Notes under the pieces: generated by a model
Seen by the model: only the letters and a program-made list of their open reading frames with translations
Database searches by the model: none
Told to the model about the DNA's origin: nothing
Shown: positions 1 through 8,663 of the stretch, piece after piece
Layout: the number at the start of each line of letters is the position of its first letter
Position numbering within the stretch: position 1 is the first letter of the stretch
Made by a program: the position numbers and the translations under genes
Assembly: GCF_016865585.1 (NCBI RefSeq)
Contig: NZ_JAESND010000001.1
Coordinates: 372,001 to 436,000 of the forward strand
Length of the DNA: 64,000 bases
Reading direction: 5' to 3'
From: Jeongeupia naejangsanensis
Lineage (GTDB): Bacteria > Pseudomonadota > Gammaproteobacteria > Burkholderiales > Chitinibacteraceae

Positions 1-1
1 G

Positions 2-796
2 TTCGTCGTGACCAACTCCACCGACGAAGGCATGGGCGACGGCACCGTCAAAACCTATGAAATGCTCGATAGTCTGGGGAAGGCAGACACCATTCCCGCG
101 GTGGCCCGACAGGAACGCGCCGACGACCTTGAGGCGCGTTTGGGGCAGCAGGAAAACAAGGTCAAGCGACTCGGCAATCTGCCCAACCCAGCGGTATTTG
201 CCAATGGCAAATACCCACCGGCCTACGACAAGCAACTCGAAGAGTTGAAAAAGGCAAAAACCGAGCGTGACAACCTGAAAAAACAGCTAGCCGCCCTGCA
301 GGACGCCGACACACCCATCCTCCCCGAGGCGCAACCTGGCCTGAAAGTTCACGTTTGCACCTTGGTCGCCCCGGACTCCAAGAAGCCCAATTTGCACCGC
401 ACTCGGCAACAACATGTCTATGCAATGGGCAGCAATCAAGAAATCACCATCGCCGATCCGGAGTCATGGACGCCGGTGTACATCCACAGCAAGCTAATGC
501 TGATCGACGACGTGTTCATGACCTTGGGCTCAGCCAACATCAACACCCGCAGCATGCAGGTCGACAGCGAACTGAATATTGCTCACCAGAACGGCAAGAT
601 CACACGGGACTTGCGATTGGAGTTGTGGAACCTGCACACCAATAAAATGGGCGCTCAAATGAAGGCTGACGAGGCGTTTAAACCGTGGGAGGACATTATC
701 AAACAGAACAAAAAGCGGCAGAGCAATGGCGACGAGCCAATTGCCTCGCTCATCGAGTTTTATCGCGGCAGTCCCGTCCGTACCAATAAAGACTAA
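2..796 (+). CDS. Phospholipase D-family effector, C-terminal part (Tle5-like, cut by window edge)
   Basis: The reading frame is open to the left edge, so this is only the last 264 or so residues of a larger protein; the GTG at 8 is unlikely to be the true start. A complete HxKxxxxD phospholipase D motif lies near residue 160 (HSKLMLIDD), followed by GSANINTRS, which is the second HKD half-site of the family. A coiled-coil-like charged stretch (about residues 35-95) precedes it. Phospholipase D enzymes with two HKD motifs hydrolyse phosphodiester bonds of phospholipids; the Tle5 group are type VI secretion effectors. The next gene, 3 bp downstream, encodes a Sel1-repeat lipoprotein, the known immunity-protein type for PldB/Tle5b. 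The effector assignment therefore rests on the motif plus the neighbour. Confidence 0.8.
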   Translation, partial: FVVTNSTDEGMGDGTVKTYEMLDSLGKADTIPAVARQERADDLEARLGQQENKVKRLGNLPNPAVFANGKYPPAYDKQLEELKKAKTERDNLKKQLAALQDADTPILPEAQPGLKVHVCTLVAPDSKKPNLHRTRQQHVYAMGSNQEITIADPESWTPVYIHSKLMLIDDVFMTLGSANINTRSMQVDSELNIAHQNGKITRDLRLELWNLHTNKMGAQMKADEAFKPWEDIIKQNKKRQSNGDEPIASLIEFYRGSPVRTNKD

Positions 797-799
797 CCG

Positions 800-1840
800 A
801 TGAAACCCTGGCTTCTCATAACCCTCTGTTTTGCACTGACCGCATGCGACGGTAAACCGAAGGAACGTGCTGTGTCCGATCTAGCCAATATCCAGGCCAA
901 GTTGGCCTTTACCTGCGCCTATGAAAAAGACCACCTGCCGCCGATCGCACCGGAGGTAGAGCAGGTTTATCGCTACGCGCGCTACGTGCAGAAGAGCAAC
1001 GTGCTCAAGCAAGATGCCGGCGTTTACCCCGAGCTGGCACGGCTGTACCGGATCGCCGCCGCCAACGGCCACTACAAGGCCAATTTCGAAGTGCGGCAAA
1101 TGATCAGCAAGGGCCAGGCCGATAGCCTCGACCCGGTCAAGGAAACGCTGGACCTGACCGAAGACCTGATTCGTCAGGGTGTGCCGGGCGGCTACTACGA
1201 TATGGGCCGCTACATCGAGCACGGCTACGGCGTTAAAAAAAGCCCCGAGCTGGCACTGCGCTACTTCCGCAAGTCGGCCGATATGGGCAGCCCGGAAGGT
1301 CAATTTCTGGTCGGCGAAAAGCTTGACCCGATCGGCATGGCGCCGGACGTCGCCGAGCAGATGCTAAAGTGTGCCGCCGAGCAGGGGCATGGCGAAGCTG
1401 CGGTTTCATTGGCAATCGGATACCAACTACACAAAAAATACTCCGAGGCGGTTGAGGCATTCCAGTTGGCCGCGAAGGGGGGAGCGGTTAGCGGGGCATC
1501 ATATTTAGAGCATGCATTTATGGGCCCTCAAGCCGACGACAAGCTGTATTACCTCGACCAAAAAGAAGACCTAGAACGCAGCCGCCGTTACAAGATCATC
1601 GGCGATACGCTCTCCAGTTGGTCGTACCGCTACCCCACAGTTCCCGAAATCGACGAGATCGTCCCGCTGCCTCCTGCCAAGCTGCCTCCGTGGGACGGCA
1701 AGATTCAGTGGCTCAAGGATCACGAGGCCAACATTGCCCCGGAAAAACCCAGTGAAGCGCTGTTGACGAAGCTGGCCAAGGCAAAGGGCCTCGACCCGGC
1801 AACCGGTGAGACGTTGACTAAAAAAAGCAGCGCAAGCTGA
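800..1840 (+). CDS. Sel1-repeat lipoprotein, probable immunity protein of the phospholipase effector
   Basis: 346 residues. The N-terminus is a lipoprotein signal with lipobox LTAC (Cys16), so the mature protein is probably anchored in the periplasm, where a phospholipase delivered by a type VI system would act. The middle part has Sel1/TPR-like repeats (about residues 125-235; for example GYYDMGRYIEHGYGV and ALRYFRKSADMGSPEGQ). It starts 3 bp after the phospholipase D gene, which implies co-transcription. Sel1-repeat lipoproteins are established immunity partners of PldB-type effectors in Pseudomonas. That role here is inferred from fold type, localisation signal and gene order, not from a sequence match I could run. 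Confidence 0.75.
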   Translation: MKPWLLITLCFALTACDGKPKERAVSDLANIQAKLAFTCAYEKDHLPPIAPEVEQVYRYARYVQKSNVLKQDAGVYPELARLYRIAAANGHYKANFEVRQMISKGQADSLDPVKETLDLTEDLIRQGVPGGYYDMGRYIEHGYGVKKSPELALRYFRKSADMGSPEGQFLVGEKLDPIGMAPDVAEQMLKCAAEQGHGEAAVSLAIGYQLHKKYSEAVEAFQLAAKGGAVSGASYLEHAFMGPQADDKLYYLDQKEDLERSRRYKIIGDTLSSWSYRYPTVPEIDEIVPLPPAKLPPWDGKIQWLKDHEANIAPEKPSEALLTKLAKAKGLDPATGETLTKKSSAS

Positions 1841-1892
1841 ACCCATCGAGCCTGCGGTGTCCGACATCGCCTTGGGCTTAGCGTTCGTGCTT

Positions 1893-2456
1893 CTACGCAG
1901 ATGCCATTTCCACCCTGTGCGCGGCATCCTGCTGCGCATACTGCAGGTTCTGCACCACTCGCCTCGACCACCCCTTGCCGTTGTCCGGCCAGCCAGAGCA
2001 GTCGGTGAAGTACTGTTCGCGCTGGGCGAGGAACAGGATCGCCACGTCGTACGGATTCATGGCCTTCGCGGCATCGAGCGTCTGCGGGCCGATAATGCCG
2101 TCGTCGTCGGCACCGACCGTGCGCTGCAGCAGCTTGATCGCCGTACTTGGCCCGTGATTCACACCGGCGTCGAACAGCTGGTAGGCCAGCACCAGCGGGA
2201 AGTAGACACAGCCCGACTGTGCCCAGTACGACTGCCAGTAGATGGCCGCAGCGGTGGTCAGCGGCAGGTCGTGCATGTCGCCGCTATAGCCGTGTTCGCG
2301 TGCGGTGGTTTCGGTAATGCCGTAACGCGTCGCGCCGCCGGCCGGATCGTCCCAGTAGTCGCCCTCGAGGCCGATGGTGCGCTGGAAGGCGACGGCGAAG
2401 TTGAGCATCTGCCCGGCAAGGTTGGTGCGGTGACTCAGTATCTGTTCGGTTTGCAT
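1893..2456 (-). CDS. Phage endolysin, GH108-type lysozyme
   Basis: 187 residues. The N-terminal half carries the GH108 (secretion activator/TtsA-like) signature, with the catalytic Glu31 in the segment LEGDYWDDPAGGATRYGIT; the C-terminal half looks like the family's peptidoglycan-binding domain (GADDDGIIGPQTLDA). Such enzymes cleave the glycan backbone of peptidoglycan at the end of the lytic cycle. The ATG at 2456 has a strong AAGGAG upstream. No signal peptide or signal-anchor segment is visible, so it should need a holin or other export route. It is the last gene of the leftward late operon and ends 52 bp from the neighbouring Sel1 gene. Confidence 0.85.
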   Translation of the reverse strand: MQTEQILSHRTNLAGQMLNFAVAFQRTIGLEGDYWDDPAGGATRYGITETTAREHGYSGDMHDLPLTTAAAIYWQSYWAQSGCVYFPLVLAYQLFDAGVNHGPSTAIKLLQRTVGADDDGIIGPQTLDAAKAMNPYDVAILFLAQREQYFTDCSGWPDNGKGWSRRVVQNLQYAQQDAAHRVEMASA

Positions 2457-2466
2457 GGGGACTCCT

Positions 2467-2652
2467 TCAGGGGTGCAGGTTGCGGGTACAGGCTGAGGCG
2501 ATCGGCCCGGAGGCGCCGGCAGCGCGGGCGCAGCCGTTGCTCATGGCGAGGCCTCGGCGGGTGTTGCGGCCATCCGGCTGGTGGACCTCAGTCGTCATGG
2601 CGATGGCGCAGCCGGTCAGGACCAGCAGCAGTGCGCAGCTCAGCATTCGCAT
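2467..2652 (-). CDS. Small phage lipoprotein in lysis cassette
   Basis: 61 residues. The start was set at 2652 because AAGGAGA precedes this ATG; a longer reading of the frame has no such site. The N-terminus is a lipoprotein signal with lipobox LTGC (Cys16). The remaining 45 residues show no known domain and three further cysteines. It overlaps the end of the preceding lipoprotein gene by 65 bp in another frame and lies 10 bp upstream of the lysozyme gene. The position suggests a spanin-like or other lysis accessory role, but it lacks the proline-rich composition usual for Rz1, so the function is unassigned. Confidence 0.6.
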   Translation of the reverse strand: MRMLSCALLLVLTGCAIAMTTEVHQPDGRNTRRGLAMSNGCARAAGASGPIASACTRNLHP

Positions 2653-2830
2653 CGGGTTCTCCTTGTTCGTGGGTCTGGCCGCAGGCCGAGACGGTGACAT
2701 CGTCGGCGCGGACGATGGCGCAGGAACCGTCACCGATCGCCCAGGTACTCGACTGGCCGTCGGCGTAGCGTGCCGAGGCGCAGCCGTTCAGCACGGCGAT
2801 CAGGGCCAGGGGGATCAGTCGTCGGGTCAT
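2588..2830 (-). CDS. Small phage lipoprotein in lysis cassette
   Basis: 80 residues with a lipoprotein signal (lipobox LNGC, Cys17). GAAGGAAA stands a few bases upstream of the ATG. The central part contains two more cysteines (GSCAIV and SACGQ) that could form a disulfide; the last 25 residues are polar and overlap the next gene in a different frame. No family was recognised. Two lipoprotein genes nested out of frame in the lysis region recall the Rz/Rz1 overlap arrangement, but neither product has the transmembrane plus coiled-coil structure of Rz, so this is only a positional analogy. Confidence 0.6.
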   Translation of the reverse strand: MTRRLIPLALIAVLNGCASARYADGQSSTWAIGDGSCAIVRADDVTVSACGQTHEQGEPDANAELRTAAGPDRLRHRHDD

Positions 2831-2900
2831 GGCGTATTTCCTTCAGGCAATAAAAAACCGGCGCAAGGCCGGCTGGGTGGCAAGGTGGTTCGGTGTCGGT

Positions 2901-4412
2901 TCACAGCAGCGCCGCCACTTCCGGGGCAAGTCCCTGCATCACGAGGAAGGACTGCAAGTCCTGTCTGGCTTGGACCAGTGCAGCGTCGCGCTGCTGGGCA
3001 ACGGTGTCGATGCCCCATTCCCGGTTCGTGGCATTCCACAGCGGGTAGTCGTCCGGCGGAGCCTGATCCGTCAGCCAGTCGGGCAAGTCACCCAGACCGG
3101 TCCACTCCGGTTCGTGCGACCAGTTGCCCGGGCTGTAGGTCTGGGCATTGGCGGTGCGCCACAGTGCCGTTTGACGCCAGTTGCGTACCAAGTCCCAGCC
3201 TTCAGTTTTCAGGACGGCCAGTTGCGGATAGCCGGCCTCGTCGTTGCTCGCCGGCGGCGGCTCGAGCGTGGCGCCTTCGGGAATCAGCGGAACCAGCACG
3301 CCCTGCGCTTTGGTGGCGAACGGATCGTGCTGGACCAGGTATTCGCCGAGGTACTCGCCGGTCAGCAGGTGCGACTGGTGCACGCTCAGCGGAGCCGGTT
3401 CGATGCCGGCGTGCTTCAGTTGCAGCGGTGTCCATAGCCCGACGCCGATCCCGGTGTAGTAGTAATGCGGGTAGCTGACGTTGGTCGGGCGGGTTTCTGC
3501 GCCCCCGGTCCCCCAGGTGTTCTCGAGCGCGCCGCCCTGGTAGTCGACACCCCAGCCGCCACCGCCGTTGCTCTCCCGCTCGCGCACCGGGATGCCGTGG
3601 GTGTGCGATTGCACGTCGCAGCCCTGTATCGTTCCGGCGCCGCGATCACCGTCCGGATCGACGCCACTGCCCTGCGAGCAGACGCGGATGAAGCGGCCAC
3701 GCAGATCCGGATAGCCGCCACCGGTGCACGGTATCCAGCCCGGGATCACCGTGCCGGGTGCAACGTTGAACGGTGCGATCATCCCGACCGGCACTTCCTT
3801 CGGCGGGATCGGGATCGGCTGCGGATAGGACGAGGTGAAGTCGGCCGACCAGAACGACCAGCCCGAGGTCGGGTAGAAACGGCGCCGGTAAATGCGATCG
3901 TCGGCATAGCTCTGGTACTGCTGGAACACCCACTCGGTGCCGGCATCGTTCGAGCTGTAGACGTGCAACAACCCGGCGTGCAGCGCGGGCGCATTGACCA
4001 TCGTCGCCATGCTGGCGTCACTGCCGAAGAAGTAGAAGCCGCTGCCGTTGAGCGTGTTCCAGTCGGTGCCGTCGGGCACGCCGCTGCGATCCTGCAGCTC
4101 GGCAGCGCCGGACCGGAACAGCGGTGCTTTCACAACAGAGCCACCTGCCCTCGGCACATAGCGGTTGTCGGCCTCTTCCGGTGCCAGTGGCGCCCCGCCG
4201 TCAAGCGGTGCGAAGTCGAGCCATTCGGTGTTCAGCGCATTGCGCCGGCGCAACCGCCCGGTACCGGTGTCGGCCCACCACATCGACGGCTGCGGATTGG
4301 TCGGCTCGTTGTTGCCGGTCTGGTTGGACGAGATGGCCACCAGGGCGTTGTTCAGATCCTGCCGGAAGGCGGCACCCGGCTGGTTGTCGAGTTGCAGATC
4401 GTGTTGCGACAT
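2901..4412 (-). CDS. Phage tail fibre protein with tail-collar domain
   Basis: 503 residues from the ATG at 4412, chosen because AAGGAG lies just upstream; the frame stays open further but those residues are non-phage-like. The N-terminal about 120 residues resemble fibre attachment segments. A phage tail-collar domain lies at about residues 230-330 (VPVGMIAPFNVAPGTVIPGW, then a DLRGRFIRV motif and a His-rich SHTHG). The last 110 residues (W- and Q-rich, ending LQSFLVMQGLAPEVAALL) look like a tail-fibre assembly/chaperone-type tail. It probably binds the host surface. It follows the J homologue in the leftward operon. Confidence 0.8.
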   Translation of the reverse strand: MSQHDLQLDNQPGAAFRQDLNNALVAISSNQTGNNEPTNPQPSMWWADTGTGRLRRRNALNTEWLDFAPLDGGAPLAPEEADNRYVPRAGGSVVKAPLFRSGAAELQDRSGVPDGTDWNTLNGSGFYFFGSDASMATMVNAPALHAGLLHVYSSNDAGTEWVFQQYQSYADDRIYRRRFYPTSGWSFWSADFTSSYPQPIPIPPKEVPVGMIAPFNVAPGTVIPGWIPCTGGGYPDLRGRFIRVCSQGSGVDPDGDRGAGTIQGCDVQSHTHGIPVRERESNGGGGWGVDYQGGALENTWGTGGAETRPTNVSYPHYYYTGIGVGLWTPLQLKHAGIEPAPLSVHQSHLLTGEYLGEYLVQHDPFATKAQGVLVPLIPEGATLEPPPASNDEAGYPQLAVLKTEGWDLVRNWRQTALWRTANAQTYSPGNWSHEPEWTGLGDLPDWLTDQAPPDDYPLWNATNREWGIDTVAQQRDAALVQARQDLQSFLVMQGLAPEVAALL

Positions 4413-4446
4413 GAAGTTGCTCCTTGTTCGTATTGGGAGAGGCTGT

Positions 4447-7400
4447 TTATTGCTCAGCGCCGTAGCCCTTGGCGATCCAGTCGATCGACCGGGCGATGCC
4501 CTGCCCGCAGGCGTCGACGACGCGAATAAAAAAGCCCGCGGTATCGCGAGCACTGGTCTGGTAGATCTCGCCGGGCTGCAGGCCCTGGACCGTCAGCGCC
4601 AGCGCAGGTCGCGCATGGAAGCGCTGGCTGAAGTCGAGCCGTCGCCCTTCCGCCGGGATCGGCACGTCCTCGCCGGATTCGAGCCGGTCGGGCATGTCCA
4701 GCGTGACGCGGAACCGGGTGACCCGGACGTTGTGCAGCGGATTGGCCGACTGCAGCGCCATGCGGAAGCGGAAGGCCCGGCCGCGCCAGTCACCGACGAA
4801 GAACGGCTGCCACGGTTGCCAGGTGTTGCTGGCCGGATCGTCGTCGCTCACGCTGACGAAGAACGCCGCATTGGCATCGCTGATCGTGCCGTCCCAGTCC
4901 GGCACCGCATCGATGTCGGGACGGGCATCGACCAGGTCGGTGACGTCCCAGCTCAACGAGGCCAGCTCGGCGGTCAGCCGACAGCTCATCACCGCACCGA
5001 GATCGATCACCTCCGAGCCGATCCACTCACCTTCGGTGGCAACGCCGGCGGTACCGCTGTCCCAGGTCGCCATACTGTCGATCACCGGCCAGTCGTCGAC
5101 CGTGTCGGCCGAGTCGAGCTGCACGCCGGCATCGATCACCGCTGTGTTGCGGCACAGACCGGCGAAGTCCGGATCGGCGTCGAAGCGCTCGACCGCGTTG
5201 TAGGCGGCGATCGCTGCCGAGGCGGTCGACACCGCCACGGCATCCAGCGCCTCGATCCCGCTGGCGTCGACCGGTTTGGCCAGATAGGTGCCGACCAGCA
5301 GCGGCAGTTGGGCCTGCGTCGACGCGCCGGGCAGGTTGGCGCCGATGTCGACCGACTCGTTCCAGGTCGCCCCCTGCAGCTTCGGACTGAAACGGAAACG
5401 GATCGAGCCACCGACACGCACGTCCAGATCCTGCGACTGCGGCCACGAGAACCAGCCGACGCCGTTCAGTGCCGACACGTCGAGCCCGGCCAGCGGCGCC
5501 GGTGGTGAGGTCAGCCCGTACAGCTCGACGCCCTGCCCGGTCGGTGCGCCACGCACGCCGATGACGTTGACCGCGACGATGCGGAAGTCGTACCAGCCCG
5601 GCACGGTGTCGAGTACTTCGACCGAGGTCGAGGCGGTTTCGGGAAACTGCACCCAGTCATTGTGCTCGCGGCGGTACGCCAGTTGATAGCCGCGTACCAG
5701 GTCGTTGCGCAGCGGTGACCACGACACCAGCACCTTCGAGCGCACGCTGCCGGCGGTGGCTTCATACAGCACCTCGGCAAAGCTCAGCTGCCCGACCGGG
5801 CCCGGCACCAGGCTGATGTTGTCGTTGTCGGGCAACTCGAACGGTTCGCCCTCCTCGATCAGCGCGTACTTGTCGGGGTAATGCCGCAGGCCTTCGACCT
5901 GATAACTGCCGTCGTCCTGCTCGGTCACCGTGGTGACGCGGTACAGCTCGGGCACCAGGTCGTCGGACGCCAGAATCCAGCTGCTGCCAATTGCCGGCGG
6001 CCGTTCGAACGGCGTCACCGGGATGACGGTTCGGGTTTCCACCTCAAGGGGCCGCTGCAGTTCGCGCTCCTGCAGGCTGCCGTCGTCGAGGATCAGCGCC
6101 AGTCGCAGGGTGCCGGCCGGCACGGTCACCGGCGCATCGAGCACGATCTGCTCGGCCGTACTGTCACGACCGATCCGGCCGCCGCGACGCTCGCCGGTGC
6201 GGAAACAATCGGAGATCCGGATCACATCACCAGGCTGCGGCAAACAGCCCTCGAGGCCGGTGGTGAAGCTGACCGAATCGGCCTCGTAGCGCTCGGTGTA
6301 CAGCAGCCATTTGCCGACCCGCCGGGCCATGCCACGCGAGCTGCAACCGATCGCGACGATGTTGGCTTCGCGCAGGTAACCGGCCTCGATGATCGCCTCA
6401 GCGTCCTCGACATACTCGACCGCCTGCTTGCACAGATTGGCCGGATCGTTCCAGGTCACCAGCACCGCGTTGTGGATGGTGTTGCGATGTGCGCCGGCGT
6501 AGCTGAAGCCGGCCTCGGCGACATTGGCATTGGTGAACTGGTAGCTCGGGGCCTTCGGTGCATCCTGGGCGAAACCGACGCCGCCGGCCGACCAGTAAGC
6601 CATGCCGCGGAACACGCCAGCCAGATCCGAGAGCACCTGATAGGCATCCTGCCGGGTCTGCAGGTAGAGGTTGCAGGTAAAGCGCGGCTCCATGCCGCCG
6701 AAGCCGTCGGGTACGAGTTCGTCGCAGTATTGGGCGATCTCGTACAGTGCCCACTGGTCGACCAGCGCTTCCGGGACGTAGTCACCCAATCCGTATCTGG
6801 GGTGCGTGACCAGGTCGTAGAACACCCAGGCGGGGTTGTCGGACCAGGCAATCTTGAAGGTGCCGTCCCAGCTCCCGCTGTAACTTCTGGCCAGCGGATC
6901 ATAGTTGCTCGGCACGCTGATCAGCAGCCCGTACAAGTCATACGCCCGGGTCGGCACCGAACTGAACTGGCTGGCATCGACCGCGAGTGCGCACAGTGCG
7001 GAGTTCGGATAACGCAGCTTGTCATCGACGATGTCGGTCAGTGCCTGCCAGTAGGTCTTGTCCTGCAGTGCCGCCTGGGTGCTGTCGGCGGTCAGTCGGG
7101 TCACCCGGACGTTCCACGGCCCCTCGCCGGGCAGCCGGAACGACACGTCGCGCGCATACGGCGAGGTGGTCTTGCCCGAGATCGTCACCCGGCCGTCAGC
7201 GATCAGGCCCTGCACGTAATTGATCGTCCACGATGGTTCGGTTGTGTAACGCCCGGAAGCCGTCGCCGACACAGAGAAGTCGACTACATCGGCCGGGTTG
7301 GCCTGCACGTCGACGACCAGCGTCGTGTTCAGACCGAGCTCCTGCTGCTGCACGACATACCAGTCGCCGCCATTCAGCCGCCACGAGATCACGAAAGTCG

Positions 7401-8025
7401 TCTTCACCGACACGTCGACCATGCCCGAGCCGTTCGATGCCTGGGTATGGTTCGATGCCACGCGGCAGTCGACACCGAGCTGGTAGCGGCTTGCGCCAGT
7501 CGCACCAGTCACGGGCATGCCGTGCCACGACGATGCGCCAGGCACCGCCTGCCATGCACCGCCGACCGGCTGGACCTCGACCAGCAGGTCGACCGAGGTA
7601 CCGTTCAGGTCGCCGCTGCTCATGTCCTGCGAGGTCAGCTGGTTGACCTGCAACGTCACCCTCGCCGAGTCGGCCTCGGTGTTGTCGATACGCCGCTCGA
7701 TGGCCTGGCCGGCCTTGAGTTCGACCCCGACCGAGGTTGCATGCTCGGTGCCGCTGGTGATGCTCAGTACCGGCTGGGACTGCGTACCCGGGCGGAACTC
7801 GAACGACACGCCACTGAAGTTGTACGACCCGTCCGGGTTCTGCACCGGCACCTCGTCGAAGTAGACCGACTGCATGCCGCTGACGAGGCCGCCGATCTCG
7901 CCTTCGCTGACCAGATCGGTGATCCGGGCGTAGGCGCAGCTGCGCAGCGTGTTCGGTGCTTCCTGCGCCGGTTGCGGATCGTCGCCGCCGGCGCCGAGCA
8001 ACACGGGATAGCCATTCATCTTCAT
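4447..8025 (-). CDS. Tail tip protein J homologue (host specificity)
   Basis: 1192 residues. The start at 8025 gives an ATGA overlap with the upstream I-like gene and begins MKMNGYPVLLGAGG, typical of lambda gpJ relatives; the longer open frame upstream is out-of-frame noise. The N-terminal region has the gpJ motif YARITDLVSEGEIGGLV and VYFDEVPVQNPDGS. The middle has the tail-hub segment with multiple Trp/Asp motifs, and a fibronectin-like segment is present around the PGPVGQL...VLVSW stretch. It forms the central tip that contacts the receptor and passes DNA. The family usually has 1100-1200 residues, so this copy is full length. Confidence 0.9.
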   Translation of the reverse strand: MKMNGYPVLLGAGGDDPQPAQEAPNTLRSCAYARITDLVSEGEIGGLVSGMQSVYFDEVPVQNPDGSYNFSGVSFEFRPGTQSQPVLSITSGTEHATSVGVELKAGQAIERRIDNTEADSARVTLQVNQLTSQDMSSGDLNGTSVDLLVEVQPVGGAWQAVPGASSWHGMPVTGATGASRYQLGVDCRVASNHTQASNGSGMVDVSVKTTFVISWRLNGGDWYVVQQQELGLNTTLVVDVQANPADVVDFSVSATASGRYTTEPSWTINYVQGLIADGRVTISGKTTSPYARDVSFRLPGEGPWNVRVTRLTADSTQAALQDKTYWQALTDIVDDKLRYPNSALCALAVDASQFSSVPTRAYDLYGLLISVPSNYDPLARSYSGSWDGTFKIAWSDNPAWVFYDLVTHPRYGLGDYVPEALVDQWALYEIAQYCDELVPDGFGGMEPRFTCNLYLQTRQDAYQVLSDLAGVFRGMAYWSAGGVGFAQDAPKAPSYQFTNANVAEAGFSYAGAHRNTIHNAVLVTWNDPANLCKQAVEYVEDAEAIIEAGYLREANIVAIGCSSRGMARRVGKWLLYTERYEADSVSFTTGLEGCLPQPGDVIRISDCFRTGERRGGRIGRDSTAEQIVLDAPVTVPAGTLRLALILDDGSLQERELQRPLEVETRTVIPVTPFERPPAIGSSWILASDDLVPELYRVTTVTEQDDGSYQVEGLRHYPDKYALIEEGEPFELPDNDNISLVPGPVGQLSFAEVLYEATAGSVRSKVLVSWSPLRNDLVRGYQLAYRREHNDWVQFPETASTSVEVLDTVPGWYDFRIVAVNVIGVRGAPTGQGVELYGLTSPPAPLAGLDVSALNGVGWFSWPQSQDLDVRVGGSIRFRFSPKLQGATWNESVDIGANLPGASTQAQLPLLVGTYLAKPVDASGIEALDAVAVSTASAAIAAYNAVERFDADPDFAGLCRNTAVIDAGVQLDSADTVDDWPVIDSMATWDSGTAGVATEGEWIGSEVIDLGAVMSCRLTAELASLSWDVTDLVDARPDIDAVPDWDGTISDANAAFFVSVSDDDPASNTWQPWQPFFVGDWRGRAFRFRMALQSANPLHNVRVTRFRVTLDMPDRLESGEDVPIPAEGRRLDFSQRFHARPALALTVQGLQPGEIYQTSARDTAGFFIRVVDACGQGIARSIDWIAKGYGAEQ

Positions 8026-8663
8026 ACCGGAACGTCCTGACTCTGGATGCCGGCGCTGATCACCGCCGAACCGACGGTCAGCCGGCCGTACAGCAGCGGC
8101 ACCGCCCCGCCCTGTGCCGTGGTGTTGACCGGGCCGGCGAACAGGCTCGACGCCTCGGAATCGGCCGATGATTGGTCGTAGTTCGGTGTCGGGGCGATCA
8201 GCTGTGCCACACCTCCGAGCACCAGCGCCGTCCCCATGCTCGCGGAAAAGCCGACCAGCCCGGCCGCCGACACGACCTCCTTGTAGCCGCCCCAGGATAG
8301 CGAAGCACCCTTGGTGAACCACGCCGCCGCAACCATGGCGATGCCGGAAAAGATCCGCCCGAGCCCGCTGTCCTTGGCGCCCTCGAGCACCGGGGCGATC
8401 GTGTAGGTGATTTGCATCCCGTGCCACAGCTGCAACCCGTCTTCGAGCTCGGCCAGTGGTGTCTCGCCGACCAGCAACTGGTAGCGCATCGCCTGCCGGG
8501 CCGGATCGCTCAGAAATACCCGGAATCCCGGGCAATTGGCACCGAGCGCCCGCAGCGCCTCGGCCGGGCTGCCGACGGCAAAGTGGTGCTCACGACCGAA
8601 CCGGTGGCCCAGTTCACCCAGCAGCCGGATCGTGCGCAGACCGTGCAACGTGTCGCAGGACAT
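8022..8663 (-). CDS. Tail assembly protein I homologue
   Basis: 213 residues from the ATG at 8663 (AGGGAGC upstream). It has the beta-grasp N-terminal half of lambda gpI, then a Gly/Ala-rich hydrophobic stretch (about residues 105-150) and the conserved end PLLYGRLTVGSAVISAGIQSQ. gpI acts in tail-tip initiation with gpJ, gpK and gpL. It overlaps the K homologue upstream by 50 bp and the J homologue downstream by 4 bp, so translation is likely coupled. The order K-I-J is the lambda order. Confidence 0.85.
   Translation of the reverse strand: MSCDTLHGLRTIRLLGELGHRFGREHHFAVGSPAEALRALGANCPGFRVFLSDPARQAMRYQLLVGETPLAELEDGLQLWHGMQITYTIAPVLEGAKDSGLGRIFSGIAMVAAAWFTKGASLSWGGYKEVVSAAGLVGFSASMGTALVLGGVAQLIAPTPNYDQSSADSEASSLFAGPVNTTAQGGAVPLLYGRLTVGSAVISAGIQSQDVPV

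Noticed and set aside
8026..8535. N-terminal extension of the tail tip protein frame
   Set aside because: The family start and the ATGA overlap with the I homologue place the start at 8025; the extension is a shadow of the I homologue.
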